Origin: Xanthomonas campestris pv. badrii
Lineage (GTDB): Bacteria > Pseudomonadota > Gammaproteobacteria > Xanthomonadales > Xanthomonadaceae
Direction: 5' to 3'
Assembly (NCBI RefSeq): GCF_012848175.1
Contig: NZ_CP051651.1
Location: 3,348,001 to 3,412,000 of the forward strand
DNA: 64,000 nt
The notes under the pieces are model-generated. The model saw nothing but the letters and a program-made list of their open reading frames with translations, was not told the DNA's origin and searched no databases. The position numbers were made by a program, and so were the translations under genes. Positions 30,722 to 39,594 of this stretch are shown here, in pieces; position 1 is the stretch's first letter, and the number at the start of each line of letters is the position of its first letter.

Positions 30722-30897
30722 GAGCTGCTAGCCTTTATCAAGTGTATTGGCGCAATGGGGACAGACGGAAAATTCCACATAGATCGCACTGGCTTGAATC
30801 ATCGATCGCACTGGCTTGAATCATTCGTCTCTGTCGTGCCTGATCGCATCAGTGCGATCACGCTAATGGACATAACACGCTGCACCCAGACACACAG

Positions 30898-30922
30898 CCG
30901 AAGAAACCCTTCCAGCTGCGAA
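30898..30922 (-). promoter_or_regulatory. Plant-inducible promoter (PIP) box
   Basis: Read on the minus strand: TTCGC, 15 bases, TTCGG, which fits TTCGB-N15-TTCGB, the HrpX site. About 30 bases further is CATTAG, one mismatch from the usual YANNNT -10 element. The box lies 177 bp upstream of the effector-like start codon. Type III effector genes in Xanthomonas often carry this element. Confidence 0.75.
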
Positions 30923-30966
30923 GAGTGCATGGCGCGACGCGCTTTGAGATGGTGTTTAATTCATAA

Positions 30967-32038
30967 CTTGATTAGCCCCATCCCTCAGCCATGAAAGGTG
31001 CTTGCCATACGCAAAACGCGCTCTGGGCAAAGCTTGCAGCGCATCAGCGCCGTCGCCAGCCGCGGTAGCAGTTGTTCCAGACGAAATCTGCGGTTGAATC
31101 GATAGGCCGCTTCGGCCAGGTAGCGCCGCGCATACTTGGCCTGGCCCACCGCATGGTAGGTGCCGCTGATGGCTCGTTTGACATTGCCCAGCACCACATT
31201 CAACCAACGTGCTCCCTGGACTTGGGTTGCGGCACGACCACCGCCAGTGTCCAGTGTGGTGTGAGCATGTCCGGCATCCTCAAGACGGCGGAAACACGCC
31301 AACCCGTCGCTGTAGACCTCGCATTGCGGCTCCAGGCGCCGTGCGATCCAATCCTCCAGCGAGACGTTGTCGAAGGCCTTCACCGGCTCGATCACCGCAG
31401 AGACCGGATGTTCGTGGTTGTGGTCCACTTGCACTGCGATCACGAATGGCTGCTTGTTCTCCGAACCTCGTCCGCGCTTGCCGCCGTTGCGTTCGCCACC
31501 CAGGTAAGCGTCGTCGATTTGCACAAACCCCTTGAGTTTTCGCGGTTTTTCGCGCTCGACCATCGCCTGCATGATCTTGTGCTTCATGCGCCAGGCCGCC
31601 TTATAGGTCACTCCAAGATGCCGCTTCAACTCTAGCGCCGCCAGGTTGGTCTTGCTGGAGGTCAACAGGTAAATTGCCTGCATCCACAGGCGCAAGGGCA
31701 GCTTGCTGGATTGCAGCAGGGTGCCGGCACGCAAGGTGGTTTGATGGCGGCACGGCCTGCACTGGTAGTACACCTGCCCGTCGCGTCGAAAGCGCGAACG
31801 CGCGCGGCCGTCGCACTGCGGGCAGCGAAATCCCTTCGGTCAGCGCCACCGATACAACGCCCGGTAACACTTGACTTCGGTTCCGTAGCGATCCACGAAC
31901 TCGCTCAGCGACGATCCCGGCTGAAACCGCACGATGTTGATGCCCATCTTCCGCCTCCGTTGCCTTCAGCTGGAGCCATTGTCCGACCGCAGCGTCGCAG
32001 ACACGGCAACTACCGGCTGAGGGAGGGGGTTAATCAGG
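30967..32038. mobile_element. IS1595-family insertion sequence (1072 bp)
   Basis: The terminal repeats CTTGATTAGCCCCATCCC at the left and the inverted match CCTGATTAACCCCCTCCC at the right differ at three of 24 positions. A perfect 8-bp duplication ATTCATAA flanks it at 30959-30966 and 32039-32046, as expected for IS1595 elements. The transposase gene inside has a stop codon, so the element is probably not self-mobile. It ends 45 bp upstream of the PIP box. Confidence 0.92.
30985..31947 (-). pseudogene. IS1595-family transposase with premature stop
   Basis: The frame from ATG 31947 reads MGINIVRFQPGSSLSEFVDR and then YGTEVKCYRALYRWR. A TGA follows at codon 36 (31840-31842), where relatives have Trp. 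Reading continues with PKGFRCPQCDGRARSRFRRD, a zinc-ribbon region, then the ISXO2-like DDE domain (FVQIDDAYLGGERNGGKRGR, VYSDGLACFRRLEDAGH, NVVLGNVKRAISGTYHA). Without the stop the product would be 320 residues. The 262-residue frame from 31773 downward lacks the N-terminus. Confidence 0.9.
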
Positions 32039-32046
32039 ATTCATAA

Positions 32047-32349
32047 TAACCGTACCTCCTCACGACCAGCCAATCTGAATGGTCCGCCCGGCGGGGATTT
32101 CGGGAATTGGTGATGCTGGACAAGCTTCGGGGGGCGAGTACACGCATGCCTGGAACGACCGTACACGCCCAGTGGTCATGCACCACGACCGGATACCTAA
32201 GGCTGCCGGGGCTTGGGCATGGCTGGCCCAAGCACGATTGCTGCTGGCGCGGTTGACCGATTGATTATGCAAACCCCTCCAAGCGCAGCGCCGTTGCAAG
32301 GGTTGCGGCAAAATTGCGCACTGCCTTTGCATCTCCAATCGAGCCCCGC
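32047..32349. other. Gap between IS1595 element and pepQ
   Basis: It holds a 61-codon plus-strand frame (32079-32264) with AWAWLAQARLLLARLTD at its end. The tail could be a transposase fragment, but I cannot assign it to a family. The last 90 bases are the probable pepQ promoter region. No other feature seen. Confidence 0.35.
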
Positions 32350-33678
32350 ATGACCCAGCCCTCCTTGAGCAGCCTGTACTCCGACCACCTGCGCACGCTT
32401 GCCGCGCACGCCGACGCCGCGCTGCAGCGCGGCGGCTTCGATCATCTAGTGGTGCCCAGCGGCAACCTGCACTACCAGGTGTTCGACGACCGCGATTACC
32501 CGTATGCGGTGAACCCGCAGTTCAAGGCCTGGGTGCCACTGACGCGGGTGCCCAATAGCTGGCTGGTCTACACCCCGGGCCAGCGCCCGATGGTGATCTT
32601 CCATCAACCGCTCGATTACTGGCACGTGGTGCCCGATGCGCCGAGCGGCTGGTGGGTGGAACACTGCGATATCCATATCATCCGCACGCCCGAGCAGGCG
32701 CTGGCGCTGCTGCCCGCGCGCAGCGAACGCTGCGCCATCCTGGGCGAGGCGCACAGCGCGCTCGGCGCCTACGTACCGAACAACCCGCAGCCGGTGCTCG
32801 ATTACCTGGAGTACCAGCGCGCCTTCAAGACGCCATACGAACTGGCGCTGATGCGCATCGCCCAGCAACTGGCCGTGCGCGGCCACCGCGCCGCCGAAGC
32901 CGCGTTTCGCGCCGGCCAGAGCGAATTCGGCATCCACATGGCGTACTGCGCCGCAGTGGGCCAGGACGCCAACGAACTGCCCTACGGCAACATCATCGCG
33001 CTCAACGAACACGGCGCGGTGCTGCATTACACCGAGCTGGGCCAGCAACCGCCGCAACCGCTGCGCAGCTTCCTGATCGATGCCGGCGCCTCGGCCTACG
33101 GCTATGCCAGCGACATCACCCGTACCTACGCCGCCGATACCGGCAGCGAGTTCCAGGCGCTGATCGAGGCTGTGGATGCCGCGCAGGTGCGCATGGGGCA
33201 GAGCGTGCGTGCCGGCGTGGACTACAAGCAACTGCACGTGGACGCGCATCTGGCGTTGATGGGCATCCTCAAGGAGTTCGGCATCCTCACCGTCTCGCCC
33301 GAGGCTGCGCTGGCCACCGGCGTCAGCGCCGCATTCTTCCCGCACGGCCTGGGTCACCTGATCGGCCTGCAGGTGCACGATGTGGCGGGGTTTGCCGCCA
33401 GTGACCAGGGTGGACGCATCGAGCGGCCGGCAGGCCATCCGTATCTGCGCCTGACCCGCGTGCTGGAGCCGGGCATGGTGGTGACCATCGAGCCGGGCGT
33501 GTATTTCATCGACATGCTGCTGCAGGAAGTCAAACGCAACGACCAAGCCGCCAGCATCGACTGGCGGCGCGTGGAACAGTTCACGCCCTATGGCGGCATC
33601 CGCATCGAAGACGAAGTGTTGTGTACCGACGACGCGCCGGAAAACCTGACGCGCCCGGTGTTTGCCGCACTCACCTGA
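32350..33678 (+). CDS. pepQ: Xaa-Pro dipeptidase PepQ
   Basis: M24-family metallopeptidase that splits dipeptides with C-terminal proline in the cytosol. The 442-residue product has the pita-bread C-terminal domain with metal ligands in FLIDAGASAYGYASDITRTY, PHGLGHLIGLQVHD, VVTIEPGVYFID and GGIRIEDEVL. Length fits PepQ (about 443) rather than PepP. ATG 32350 was chosen; a frame from 32314 adds unrelated residues. Confidence 0.95.
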   Translation: MTQPSLSSLYSDHLRTLAAHADAALQRGGFDHLVVPSGNLHYQVFDDRDYPYAVNPQFKAWVPLTRVPNSWLVYTPGQRPMVIFHQPLDYWHVVPDAPSGWWVEHCDIHIIRTPEQALALLPARSERCAILGEAHSALGAYVPNNPQPVLDYLEYQRAFKTPYELALMRIAQQLAVRGHRAAEAAFRAGQSEFGIHMAYCAAVGQDANELPYGNIIALNEHGAVLHYTELGQQPPQPLRSFLIDAGASAYGYASDITRTYAADTGSEFQALIEAVDAAQVRMGQSVRAGVDYKQLHVDAHLALMGILKEFGILTVSPEAALATGVSAAFFPHGLGHLIGLQVHDVAGFAASDQGGRIERPAGHPYLRLTRVLEPGMVVTIEPGVYFIDMLLQEVKRNDQAASIDWRRVEQFTPYGGIRIEDEVLCTDDAPENLTRPVFAALT

Positions 33679-33726
33679 TGCATTCCATCAGCGTGGAAAC
33701 ACCTTGCCGGCAACTGGTGGTCGATC

Positions 33727-34059
33727 TCAGCGATTGTCCTGGCACGTCCAATTGCTGGCAACGTAAAAGTTGCCTCTGAGATCTCTATTGATCACCCTAA
33801 ATCCGGTCAAGCTCAACGACCGCGTCTTTGGGTGACCAACCGTGCACTTGTTCCAGGCCAATTGCCAGTGAGAAGCGAAGACCTGCTTCGAAGTGATCGA
33901 TGATCCAGCTGCGGCGGGGCCAGACGCGTTGGCCACAACTCTCACCGGCCCAAGCGGAGCCCCCATGACGGGTGCAACTGCGAGTATCGTGGTCAAGGCC
34001 AGGACGGCGATGCCTAATCCACCGCGCGGCATCGTTCTGTTGAGTCTTCGGCAGTGCAT
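33727..34059 (-). CDS. Small secreted hypothetical protein
   Basis: A 110-residue product with a clear Sec signal (GIAVLALTTILAVAPVMGA). The mature part holds only two Cys (NKCTVGHP and NWTCQDNR), which could form one disulfide. Base composition is below the local average. I do not recognise a family. ATG 34059 or the ATG nine codons later (MPRGGLG) could be the start; the later one gives a shorter, more usual signal n-region. It lies alone between pepQ and pepP. Confidence 0.6.
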   Translation of the reverse strand: MHCRRLNRTMPRGGLGIAVLALTTILAVAPVMGAPLGPVRVVANASGPAAAGSSITSKQVFASHWQLAWNKCTVGHPKTRSLSLTGFRVINRDLRGNFYVASNWTCQDNR

Positions 34060-34391
34060 GTCGCGGTCTCCAAGAAGTGGGTAGAGTGCAAACCTTGCGA
34101 TGGTGTGGAGTCACAAGAGACGCCGGATCGCCGTCGCCACTGACCCTAACTCAAGGCCTGCTTCCACACGTGGGCACGCTTCGCTATCCGAATCACGCGT
34201 GCGCGTCACCTGCAGAACGTGACCCTCTTTCGAACTGCATCACACCAGCCAGCAGACGCGGGCGCCAGCCGCCCTGAACATCGTGGCGCCGGCCTGAGCG
34301 AGCTTCGCGCGTGTGCGGGACTGACTCGACAGCGACGCGATGTAGTGCAGTGCAGTGTTATCCAGGCCCTACTTGTCCTTGCATGTCCGCG
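34060..34391. other. Non-coding gap downstream of pepP
   Basis: I see no convincing gene, RNA or repeat here. Short open frames on the plus strand lack codon bias and family resemblance. Confidence 0.4.
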
Positions 34392-35726
34392 TCACTGCGA
34401 CCGAGTCGCAGCCATCTCCGCCTCGATCTCATCGGCGCTGCGCGCCAAGGCATCGGTCAGCACGCGGTAGCCGTCGGCGGTGATCAGCACGTTGTCTTCT
34501 GTGCGGATGCCGATGCCGCGCCAGCGGGCATCCACCGAGGTGTCGTCGGCGGACACATAAAGCCCCGGTTCGATGGTGAACACCATGCCTGGTTCGAGCA
34601 GCCGCGACTCGCCAGCCAGCCTGTAGTCGCCGACATCATGCACGTCCAGGCCCAGCCAGTGACCGGTCTTGTGCCGGTAGAACCGTTTGTAATGGCCTTC
34701 GGCGATGTTGCGCTCCAGCTTGCCCTTGAGCAGGCCCAGGCGCAGCAGGCCTTCGGTCAGGGTCTGCACCGCGGCCAGATGCCCCGCCTCGTAGGCCACG
34801 CCGGGACGCGCCTGCGCCAACGCAGCGGCCTGCGCGGCACCGACCAGGTCGTGCAGTGCGCGCTGCGCCGGGGTAAAGCGGCCATTGACCGGAAAGGTGC
34901 GGGTGATGTCGGCGGCATAGCCGCGGTACTCGGCGCCGGCATCGATCAGCACCAGCTCGCCGTCGCGGCTGCGCGCAGCATTGGCGCGGTAGTGCAGCAC
35001 GCAGGCATTGCTGCCGGTGCCGACGATGCTGCCATACGCCGGCCACGCATCGGCGGCGCGAAACTCGCGCTCGACCTCGGCCTGCAACCCGTATTCGTGC
35101 ACGCCCGGGCGCGCCAGCCGCATCGCTGCACGATGCGCGCGCACGCTGATGTCGGCTGCCTGCTGCATCAGCGCGATCTCGTCGCGCGACTTGAACAGGC
35201 GCTGCTCGTGCAACAGATGTCCCAGCTCCAGGAATTCGTGCGGCGGCTGCGCGCCGTGGCGCACCTGCTCGCGCACCCGCTTGAGCCAGCCGATCAGCTT
35301 GAGGTCGAAATCGACGTCGCGACCGAAGTGGTAGTACACACGGCTACGGCCTTCGAGCAGACCCGGCAGGATCTCGTCCACATCGTCGATGGGATAGGCA
35401 TCGTCCATGCCATAGCGCTCCACCGCGCCTTCCTGTCCTTCGCGCGGGCCGTCCCAGGCTTCGCGCTCGGCATCGCGCTCGCGGCAGAACAGGATTGCCT
35501 CGCCATGTTTGCGGCCGGGCACCAGTACCAGCACCGCTTCGGGTTCGGGAAACCCGCTCAGGTACCAGAAGTCCGAATCCTGTCGATACGGATAATGGGT
35601 ATCGTGGCTGCGCACGCGCTCGGGCGCGGCCGGCAGGATCAGGATGGCGTGCTCGCCGGCCATCTGCATCAGCTGCTTGCGCCGGCGCGCATATTCGGCC
35701 GCGCCGATCCCGGTGAGCTTTTTCAT
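34392..35726 (-). CDS. pepP: Xaa-Pro aminopeptidase PepP
   Basis: Releases N-terminal residues from peptides whose second residue is proline. The 444-residue product has the AMP_N domain (ILPAAPERVRSHDTHYPYRQ and FWYLSGFPEPEAVLVL). The M24 domain follows, with metal ligands in VLIDAGAEYRGYAADITRTF, GHWLGLDVHDVGDY, VFTIEPGLY and GIGIRTEDNVLIT. It lies 10 nt after the UPF0149 gene, so the two are probably co-transcribed; ygfB-pepP pairing is common in gammaproteobacteria. Confidence 0.96.
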   Translation of the reverse strand: MKKLTGIGAAEYARRRKQLMQMAGEHAILILPAAPERVRSHDTHYPYRQDSDFWYLSGFPEPEAVLVLVPGRKHGEAILFCRERDAEREAWDGPREGQEGAVERYGMDDAYPIDDVDEILPGLLEGRSRVYYHFGRDVDFDLKLIGWLKRVREQVRHGAQPPHEFLELGHLLHEQRLFKSRDEIALMQQAADISVRAHRAAMRLARPGVHEYGLQAEVEREFRAADAWPAYGSIVGTGSNACVLHYRANAARSRDGELVLIDAGAEYRGYAADITRTFPVNGRFTPAQRALHDLVGAAQAAALAQARPGVAYEAGHLAAVQTLTEGLLRLGLLKGKLERNIAEGHYKRFYRHKTGHWLGLDVHDVGDYRLAGESRLLEPGMVFTIEPGLYVSADDTSVDARWRGIGIRTEDNVLITADGYRVLTDALARSADEIEAEMAATRSQ

Positions 35727-35736
35727 AGAGCGACGA

Positions 35737-36279
35737 TCAGTTCAGACGTTGGCGGAAACGCGGCCCCATCACGCAGTCGCCATGCAGCAACAGCACCGCC
35801 ACGCGCACGAATTCCTCGATCTCGGCCAGCGCGGTATCGTCTTCCTCGCCGGCATCGAAATCCTCGCTGGAGGCCTGCGCCAGACGCGCCAGGTCCTGCA
35901 ACGCCTCCTCGCCCTCCTCGGTCAGCGCCGGGCGCTGTTGCGCGGCCAGCCCGAAGCCGCCCAGGAACGCACGGCACCAGTCGAACAAGGCGTCGGTACG
36001 CGCCGGCAGCGGGGCACCATCTTCGACCAGCAGCAGTTCGAAGGCGAAGTCACGGTCTTCCAGCTGCGCCACCGTGGCCTGCCGTAGCTGATCCAGCGCG
36101 CCGCCCTGCTTTGGCGCCACCTGGGAGGGTTCGGCAAGGATGCGCGCCAGCCAGTCGGCGCCGTCCGCGCCGCCGCCAGACAGCCACCCGCACAGCCCGC
36201 CATGCAGTTCCGCCGCAGAGGACGCCAGCGCGAGCTGACGGCTTTCGGTTTGCACAGCGGTCACGTCAGGCAGATCCAT
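35737..36279 (-). CDS. ygfB: UPF0149 (YgfB) family protein
   Basis: The 180-residue product begins [18 protein letters not shown]. It has the UPF0149 pattern [31 protein letters not shown] and [12 protein letters not shown]. The first Met of the family-like region is ATG 36279; the longer frame upstream is shadow. YgfB in Pseudomonas aeruginosa affects transcription of a cell-wall amidase, but the role here is unknown. Divergent from the TIGR02449/zapA pair. Confidence 0.92.
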   Translation of the reverse strand: MDLPDVTAVQTESRQLALASSAAELHGGLCGWLSGGGADGADWLARILAEPSQVAPKQGGALDQLRQATVAQLEDRDFAFELLLVEDGAPLPARTDALFDWCRAFLGGFGLAAQQRPALTEEGEEALQDLARLAQASSEDFDAGEEDDTALAEIEEFVRVAVLLLHGDCVMGPRFRQRLN

Positions 36280-36517
36280 CGAGTCATCCAGTTGAGAGCA
36301 GTAAGGTGCCCGCGCACGCCGGGCGATGTGACTTGCCAGTGTACCAAGGTGCCCTCTCCCTCCGCCGCCATCACATGGTTCCATGCAGCGTTCCACGCCC
36401 ACCGCGCCAGGCCGTGACCACGCGGCGCCGAGCCTTGGCAGGCTTGCGCCTGCGGGGTGCCGCCGTCCGTCAATCGAGCGCTTGACCGCCGCGCGCACGC
36501 CCCCCTATCGTGACTAC

Positions 36518-36739
36518 ATGGACAACGCTGCCGCCCTCGCCCAGATCCGCGCACTTGCCGCCCGCGTGGAGGCGTTGGTCGAGCGTACTCAACGATTGAG
36601 CGACGAGAACCGCAGCCTGCGCCATCAGCAGGAGCAGTTGATCGGCGAGCGTTCGCAGTTGCTGACCAAGAACGAACAGGCGCGCTCGCGCGTGGAAGCG
36701 ATGATCACGCGGTTGAAGTCACTGGAGCAGCACACGTGA
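36518..36739 (+). CDS. TIGR02449 family coiled-coil protein
   Basis: A 73-residue coiled-coil protein (RALAARVEALVERTQRLSDE, with heptad Leu). It belongs to a small family found just upstream of zapA in gammaproteobacteria. The overlap with zapA (GTGA) suggests coupling and a possible role in cell division; no direct evidence for the role is visible. ATG 36518 was chosen as the start. Confidence 0.88.
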   Translation: MDNAAALAQIRALAARVEALVERTQRLSDENRSLRHQQEQLIGERSQLLTKNEQARSRVEAMITRLKSLEQHT

Positions 36740-37035
36740 GCAGCAACGAACCGGTCAGCGTGCGTATTCTGGATCGTGAATACACGGTGGGCGTCACCGC
36801 CGAAGAACGCGAGATCCTGACTGCCGCTGCGCGCCTGCTGGATCTGCGCATGCGCGAGATCCGCGGTAGCAACCGCATGGCCGCAGTGGACCGCGTCGCG
36901 GTGCTGGCCGCGCTCAACCTGGCGCATGAATTGCAGCAACTGCGCGACCAGCAAGCGCTGTACGACCGTGAATTGGCGACTACGCTGGACACCTTGAATC
37001 GTCGACTGGACAGCGTGGCCGACACGCCGCGTTGA
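36736..37035 (+). CDS. zapA: Cell division protein ZapA
   Basis: Binds FtsZ and bundles its filaments at the division site. The 99-residue product begins SSNEPVSVRILDREYTVGVT and has the family pattern EEREILTAAARLLDLRMREI, followed by a C-terminal coiled coil. The start is GTG 36736, overlapping the upstream gene. It is followed by 6S RNA and fthC, the same order as in Escherichia coli (zapA-ssrS-fau). Confidence 0.94.
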   Translation: MSSNEPVSVRILDREYTVGVTAEEREILTAAARLLDLRMREIRGSNRMAAVDRVAVLAALNLAHELQQLRDQQALYDRELATTLDTLNRRLDSVADTPR

Positions 37036-37118
37036 GGCGCACGTCGCACTGCCGTCGCAAAGATGAACTTTCGAACGTGCGCACCGACGAATGGGCTAGC
37101 CATGGCGCGGCAGAGGTC

Positions 37119-37124
37119 TATAAT
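37119..37124 (+). promoter_or_regulatory. -10 box of 6S RNA
   Basis: A perfect TATAAT lies 8 bases before the predicted 5' end of 6S RNA. No clear -35 hexamer is visible at 16-18 bp upstream. Confidence 0.65.
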
Positions 37125-37132
37125 TCGCCTGC

Positions 37133-37317
37133 GTTCTCTGCTGTAAACGACAGCGTGCAAAACATTCGCCTTGTCCCTTAATTACGACCACGGGGGCGCG
37201 ACGAAGCCGGGTGTGCAAGTCCGCCTTGTAGCGGGAAGCCCGATGGCCTCACAACGTCCCCACTTGAACCCCGGGTTCAAGGTCGTTTCGCCCGCATCGT
37301 CACAGCGGAGAATGCAA
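37133..37317 (+). ncRNA. ssrS: 6S RNA
   Basis: About 185 nt between zapA and fthC. The closing stem pairs TTCTCTGCTGT at the 5' end with ACAGCGGAGAA at the 3' end. The 3' half holds CACTTGAACCCCGGGTTCAA, matching the conserved TTGAACC...GGGTTCAAG hairpin of gammaproteobacterial 6S RNA. Gene order is the same as in E. coli. It binds the housekeeping sigma factor holoenzyme. Confidence 0.93.
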
Positions 37318-37322
37318 ATCTG

Positions 37323-37353
37323 AAACGGCGCCTTCGGGCGTCGTTTCTTTTTG
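37323..37353 (+). terminator. Terminator after 6S RNA
   Basis: The stem AAACGGCGCC/GGCGTCGTTT with loop TTCG (one G:U pair) is followed by CTTTTTG. Confidence 0.85.
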
Positions 37354-37493
37354 TGCGATAAAAATCTCTGCGGCCTCCAGCCGGCATGCTTGCCTTGCCG
37401 CACGCTGCGCAACAGGTGACTGCTGCGCAGGCGCTGCTAGGCAGGCGGGTGCGCGGCAACGACAATGCACCATCCTTCCGCGGCGAGAGAGCG

Positions 37494-38084
37494 ATGACCC
37501 AGGATCGAGAGGCGTTGCGCCAACAGTTGCGCGCGCAGCGGCGCAGCGTGCCGGCTGCGCAGCGCCTGGCCGCCGCCGATGCCTTGGCGGAGCGCTTGCT
37601 GGCGCTGCCGTTTGCGCCGCACACCGGCGCGGTGGCGGGGTACTGGGCGATGGATGGCGAGATCGCGCTGCATCGCTGGCAACTCAGCCTGCCGGCGGGC
37701 GTGCGCTATTGCCTGCCGGTGCTGGACGGGCGCGTGCTGCGCTTTGCGCCATGGCGGCCAGGCCAGGCGCTGGTCAGCAACCGCTACGGAATTCCGGAGC
37801 CGGATGTGGCCCGCGCCGACACCCTGGCACCGGAGGACATGGCCTTGGTGGTCACTCCGCTCACCGGCTTTGACGCGGAGTGCCGGCGGCTGGGCATGGG
37901 AGGCGGCTGGTATGATCGCAGCTTCGCGTTCCGGCATCGCCAGGCGCCGCCGCCCTGGCTGCTCGGCGTCGGCTTCGCCGCGCAACAGGTGCCTGCCCTG
38001 CCGACCGAACCCTGGGACGTGTCGGTGGACGCCATCTGCACCGAACACGCCACTCTCCTGAAAGACGACGCCGTTTCCGCATGA
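37494..38084 (+). CDS. fthC: 5-formyltetrahydrofolate cyclo-ligase
   Basis: Converts 5-formyl-THF to 5,10-methenyl-THF with ATP. The 196-residue product holds LRQQLRAQRRSVPAAQR at the N-terminus and the ATP-binding LGMGGGWYDRSFA near the C-terminus. It follows 6S RNA as in many gammaproteobacteria. ATG 37494 was chosen; the frame upstream to 37386 runs over non-coding sequence. It overlaps the EVE gene by 4 nt. Confidence 0.94.
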   Translation: MTQDREALRQQLRAQRRSVPAAQRLAAADALAERLLALPFAPHTGAVAGYWAMDGEIALHRWQLSLPAGVRYCLPVLDGRVLRFAPWRPGQALVSNRYGIPEPDVARADTLAPEDMALVVTPLTGFDAECRRLGMGGGWYDRSFAFRHRQAPPPWLLGVGFAAQQVPALPTEPWDVSVDAICTEHATLLKDDAVSA

Positions 38085-38557
38085 CTGCCCGCAAGCGCTA
38101 CTGGTTGATGAAGTCCGAGCCGGACACCTTTTCCATCGACGATCTGCAACGCGTCGGCACCGAGCCGTGGAATGGCGTGCGCAATTACCAGGCGCGCAAC
38201 TTCATGCGCGACGGCATGCACGTGGGCGATGGCGTGTTTTTCTATCACTCCAACTGCAAGGTGCCCGGCATCGTCGGCATCGCCAAGGTGGCCAGCGCCG
38301 CGTACCCGGATGACACCCAGTTCGATCCGACATCCGATTACCACGACCCCAAGGCCAGCCGCGAAGACCCGCGCTGGATGCTGGTGGACGTGGCGTTCGA
38401 GCGCAAACTTGCGCGCACGATTTCGCTGGATGAAATCAAGCAACACGCCGATGCGCTAGGCGAAGGCTTTCCACTGATCGCGCGCGGCAATCGCTTGTCG
38501 ATCCTGCCGGTGACCGCCGCGCAGTGGAAGCTGTTGTTGGCGATGGAATCGCCGTGA
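38081..38557 (+). CDS. EVE domain protein
   Basis: The 158-residue product is a single EVE domain: YWLMKSEPDTFSIDDL at the start, then WNGVRNYQARNFMRDGMHVG and DGVFFYHSNC. The fold is related to YTH and PUA domains, and some members bind modified cytosine in DNA. The cellular role here is not known. It overlaps fthC by 4 nt, so the two are translated together. Confidence 0.93.
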   Translation: MTARKRYWLMKSEPDTFSIDDLQRVGTEPWNGVRNYQARNFMRDGMHVGDGVFFYHSNCKVPGIVGIAKVASAAYPDDTQFDPTSDYHDPKASREDPRWMLVDVAFERKLARTISLDEIKQHADALGEGFPLIARGNRLSILPVTAAQWKLLLAMESP

Positions 38558-38648
38558 TTCGGGATTCGGGATTGGGGATTCGCTCAATGCCCGCAGCCCG
38601 ACGTGCACCGCTCTGACGAATCCCGACTCCCCAATCCCCAATCCCGAG
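38556..38648. repeat. Paired GGGATT/AATCCC intergenic repeat
   Basis: The left arm 38556-38582 (ATTCGGGATTCGGGATTGGG core) and the right arm 38613-38648 (TGACGAATCCCGACTCCCCA core) are inverted around about 30 bp. The RNA could fold into a strong hairpin between the EVE gene and rpiA. Same family as 12195, 22104 and 62496. Confidence 0.85.
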
Positions 38649-38655
38649 CCCAAAC

Positions 38656-39303
38656 ATGTCCGAAGCAAAACGCCTGGCCGCCGAGAAAGCGATCGATTAC
38701 GTGGAAGACGGCATGATCGTCGGCGTGGGTACCGGCTCGACGGTGGCCTACTTCATCGATGCGCTGGGCCGCATCGGCCATCGCATCAAGGGGGCAGTGT
38801 CCAGCTCCGAACAGAGCACCGCACGGCTGCGCCAGCATGGCATCGACGTGCTGGACCTCAACCACACCGGCAATCTGTCGCTGTATGTGGATGGCGCCGA
38901 CGAGTGCGACCCGAACCGCTGCCTGATCAAGGGCGGCGGCGCGGCGCTGACGCGCGAGAAGATCATTGCCGAGGCCAGCGAGCGCTTCATCTGCATCGTC
39001 GACCCGAGCAAGCAGGTGCCGGTGCTGGGCAAGTTCCCGCTGCCGGTGGAAGTGATTCCGATGGCGCGCAGCCTGGTGGCGCGGCAGATCCTGGCCTCGA
39101 CCGGTGGCCAGCCGGTGTGGCGCGACGGCGTGGTCACCGATAACGGCAACGTGGTGCTGGACGTGCACAACCTGCAGATCACCGACCCGGTGGCGTTGGA
39201 GCGCAACTTGAACCAGATCCCCGGCGTGGTCTGCGTGGGTTTGTTCGCGCGCCGCCCGGCCGATGTGGTGATCGTCGGTGGCGAGCCGCCGCGCGTGCTC
39301 TGA
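38656..39303 (+). CDS. rpiA: Ribose-5-phosphate isomerase A
   Basis: Interconverts ribose-5-phosphate and ribulose-5-phosphate in the pentose phosphate pathway. The 215-residue product has [15 protein letters not shown] (phosphate binding), the catalytic region YVDGADECD and [13 protein letters not shown], and the C-terminal [19 protein letters not shown]. It follows the intergenic repeat directly. Confidence 0.97.
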   Translation: MSEAKRLAAEKAIDYVEDGMIVGVGTGSTVAYFIDALGRIGHRIKGAVSSSEQSTARLRQHGIDVLDLNHTGNLSLYVDGADECDPNRCLIKGGGAALTREKIIAEASERFICIVDPSKQVPVLGKFPLPVEVIPMARSLVARQILASTGGQPVWRDGVVTDNGNVVLDVHNLQITDPVALERNLNQIPGVVCVGLFARRPADVVIVGGEPPRVL

Positions 39304-39594
39304 CGCACGCCGCGTGCACCGCGTTCGCGCGCCCCTGCGATGCGCGGACACCAGCAACGACGCCCGGCGCCAACCCACCGACCTTGCATTTCCGGCAACA
39401 CCCTGCACACGCGCAGGCAGCAGCAACCGCCGCGCCTGCGAACCCCGACATGCACGCAGCCGGCTTCGCGCCACGCTGCCTGCACCCGGCGATGGATGGA
39501 CCTGCACGGCTCGGCGGCACCTGCATGCCAGCGGCTTGACGCGCGCCGGCGCATGGCAGATGGTGCGCCATCCCCTGTCCCGCCGGTCTGCCGC

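Noticed and set aside
32079..32264. 61-codon frame ending AWAWLAQARLLLARLTD
   Set aside because: Possibly a transposase tail, but I cannot match it to a family, so it is noted only in the gap entry.
37182..37412. 76-codon minus-strand frame
   Set aside because: It lies over 6S RNA and its terminator.
39304..39594. Open frames in the rpiA-DUF192 gap
   Set aside because: Low-complexity Arg/Pro/His translations without start site or family pattern.
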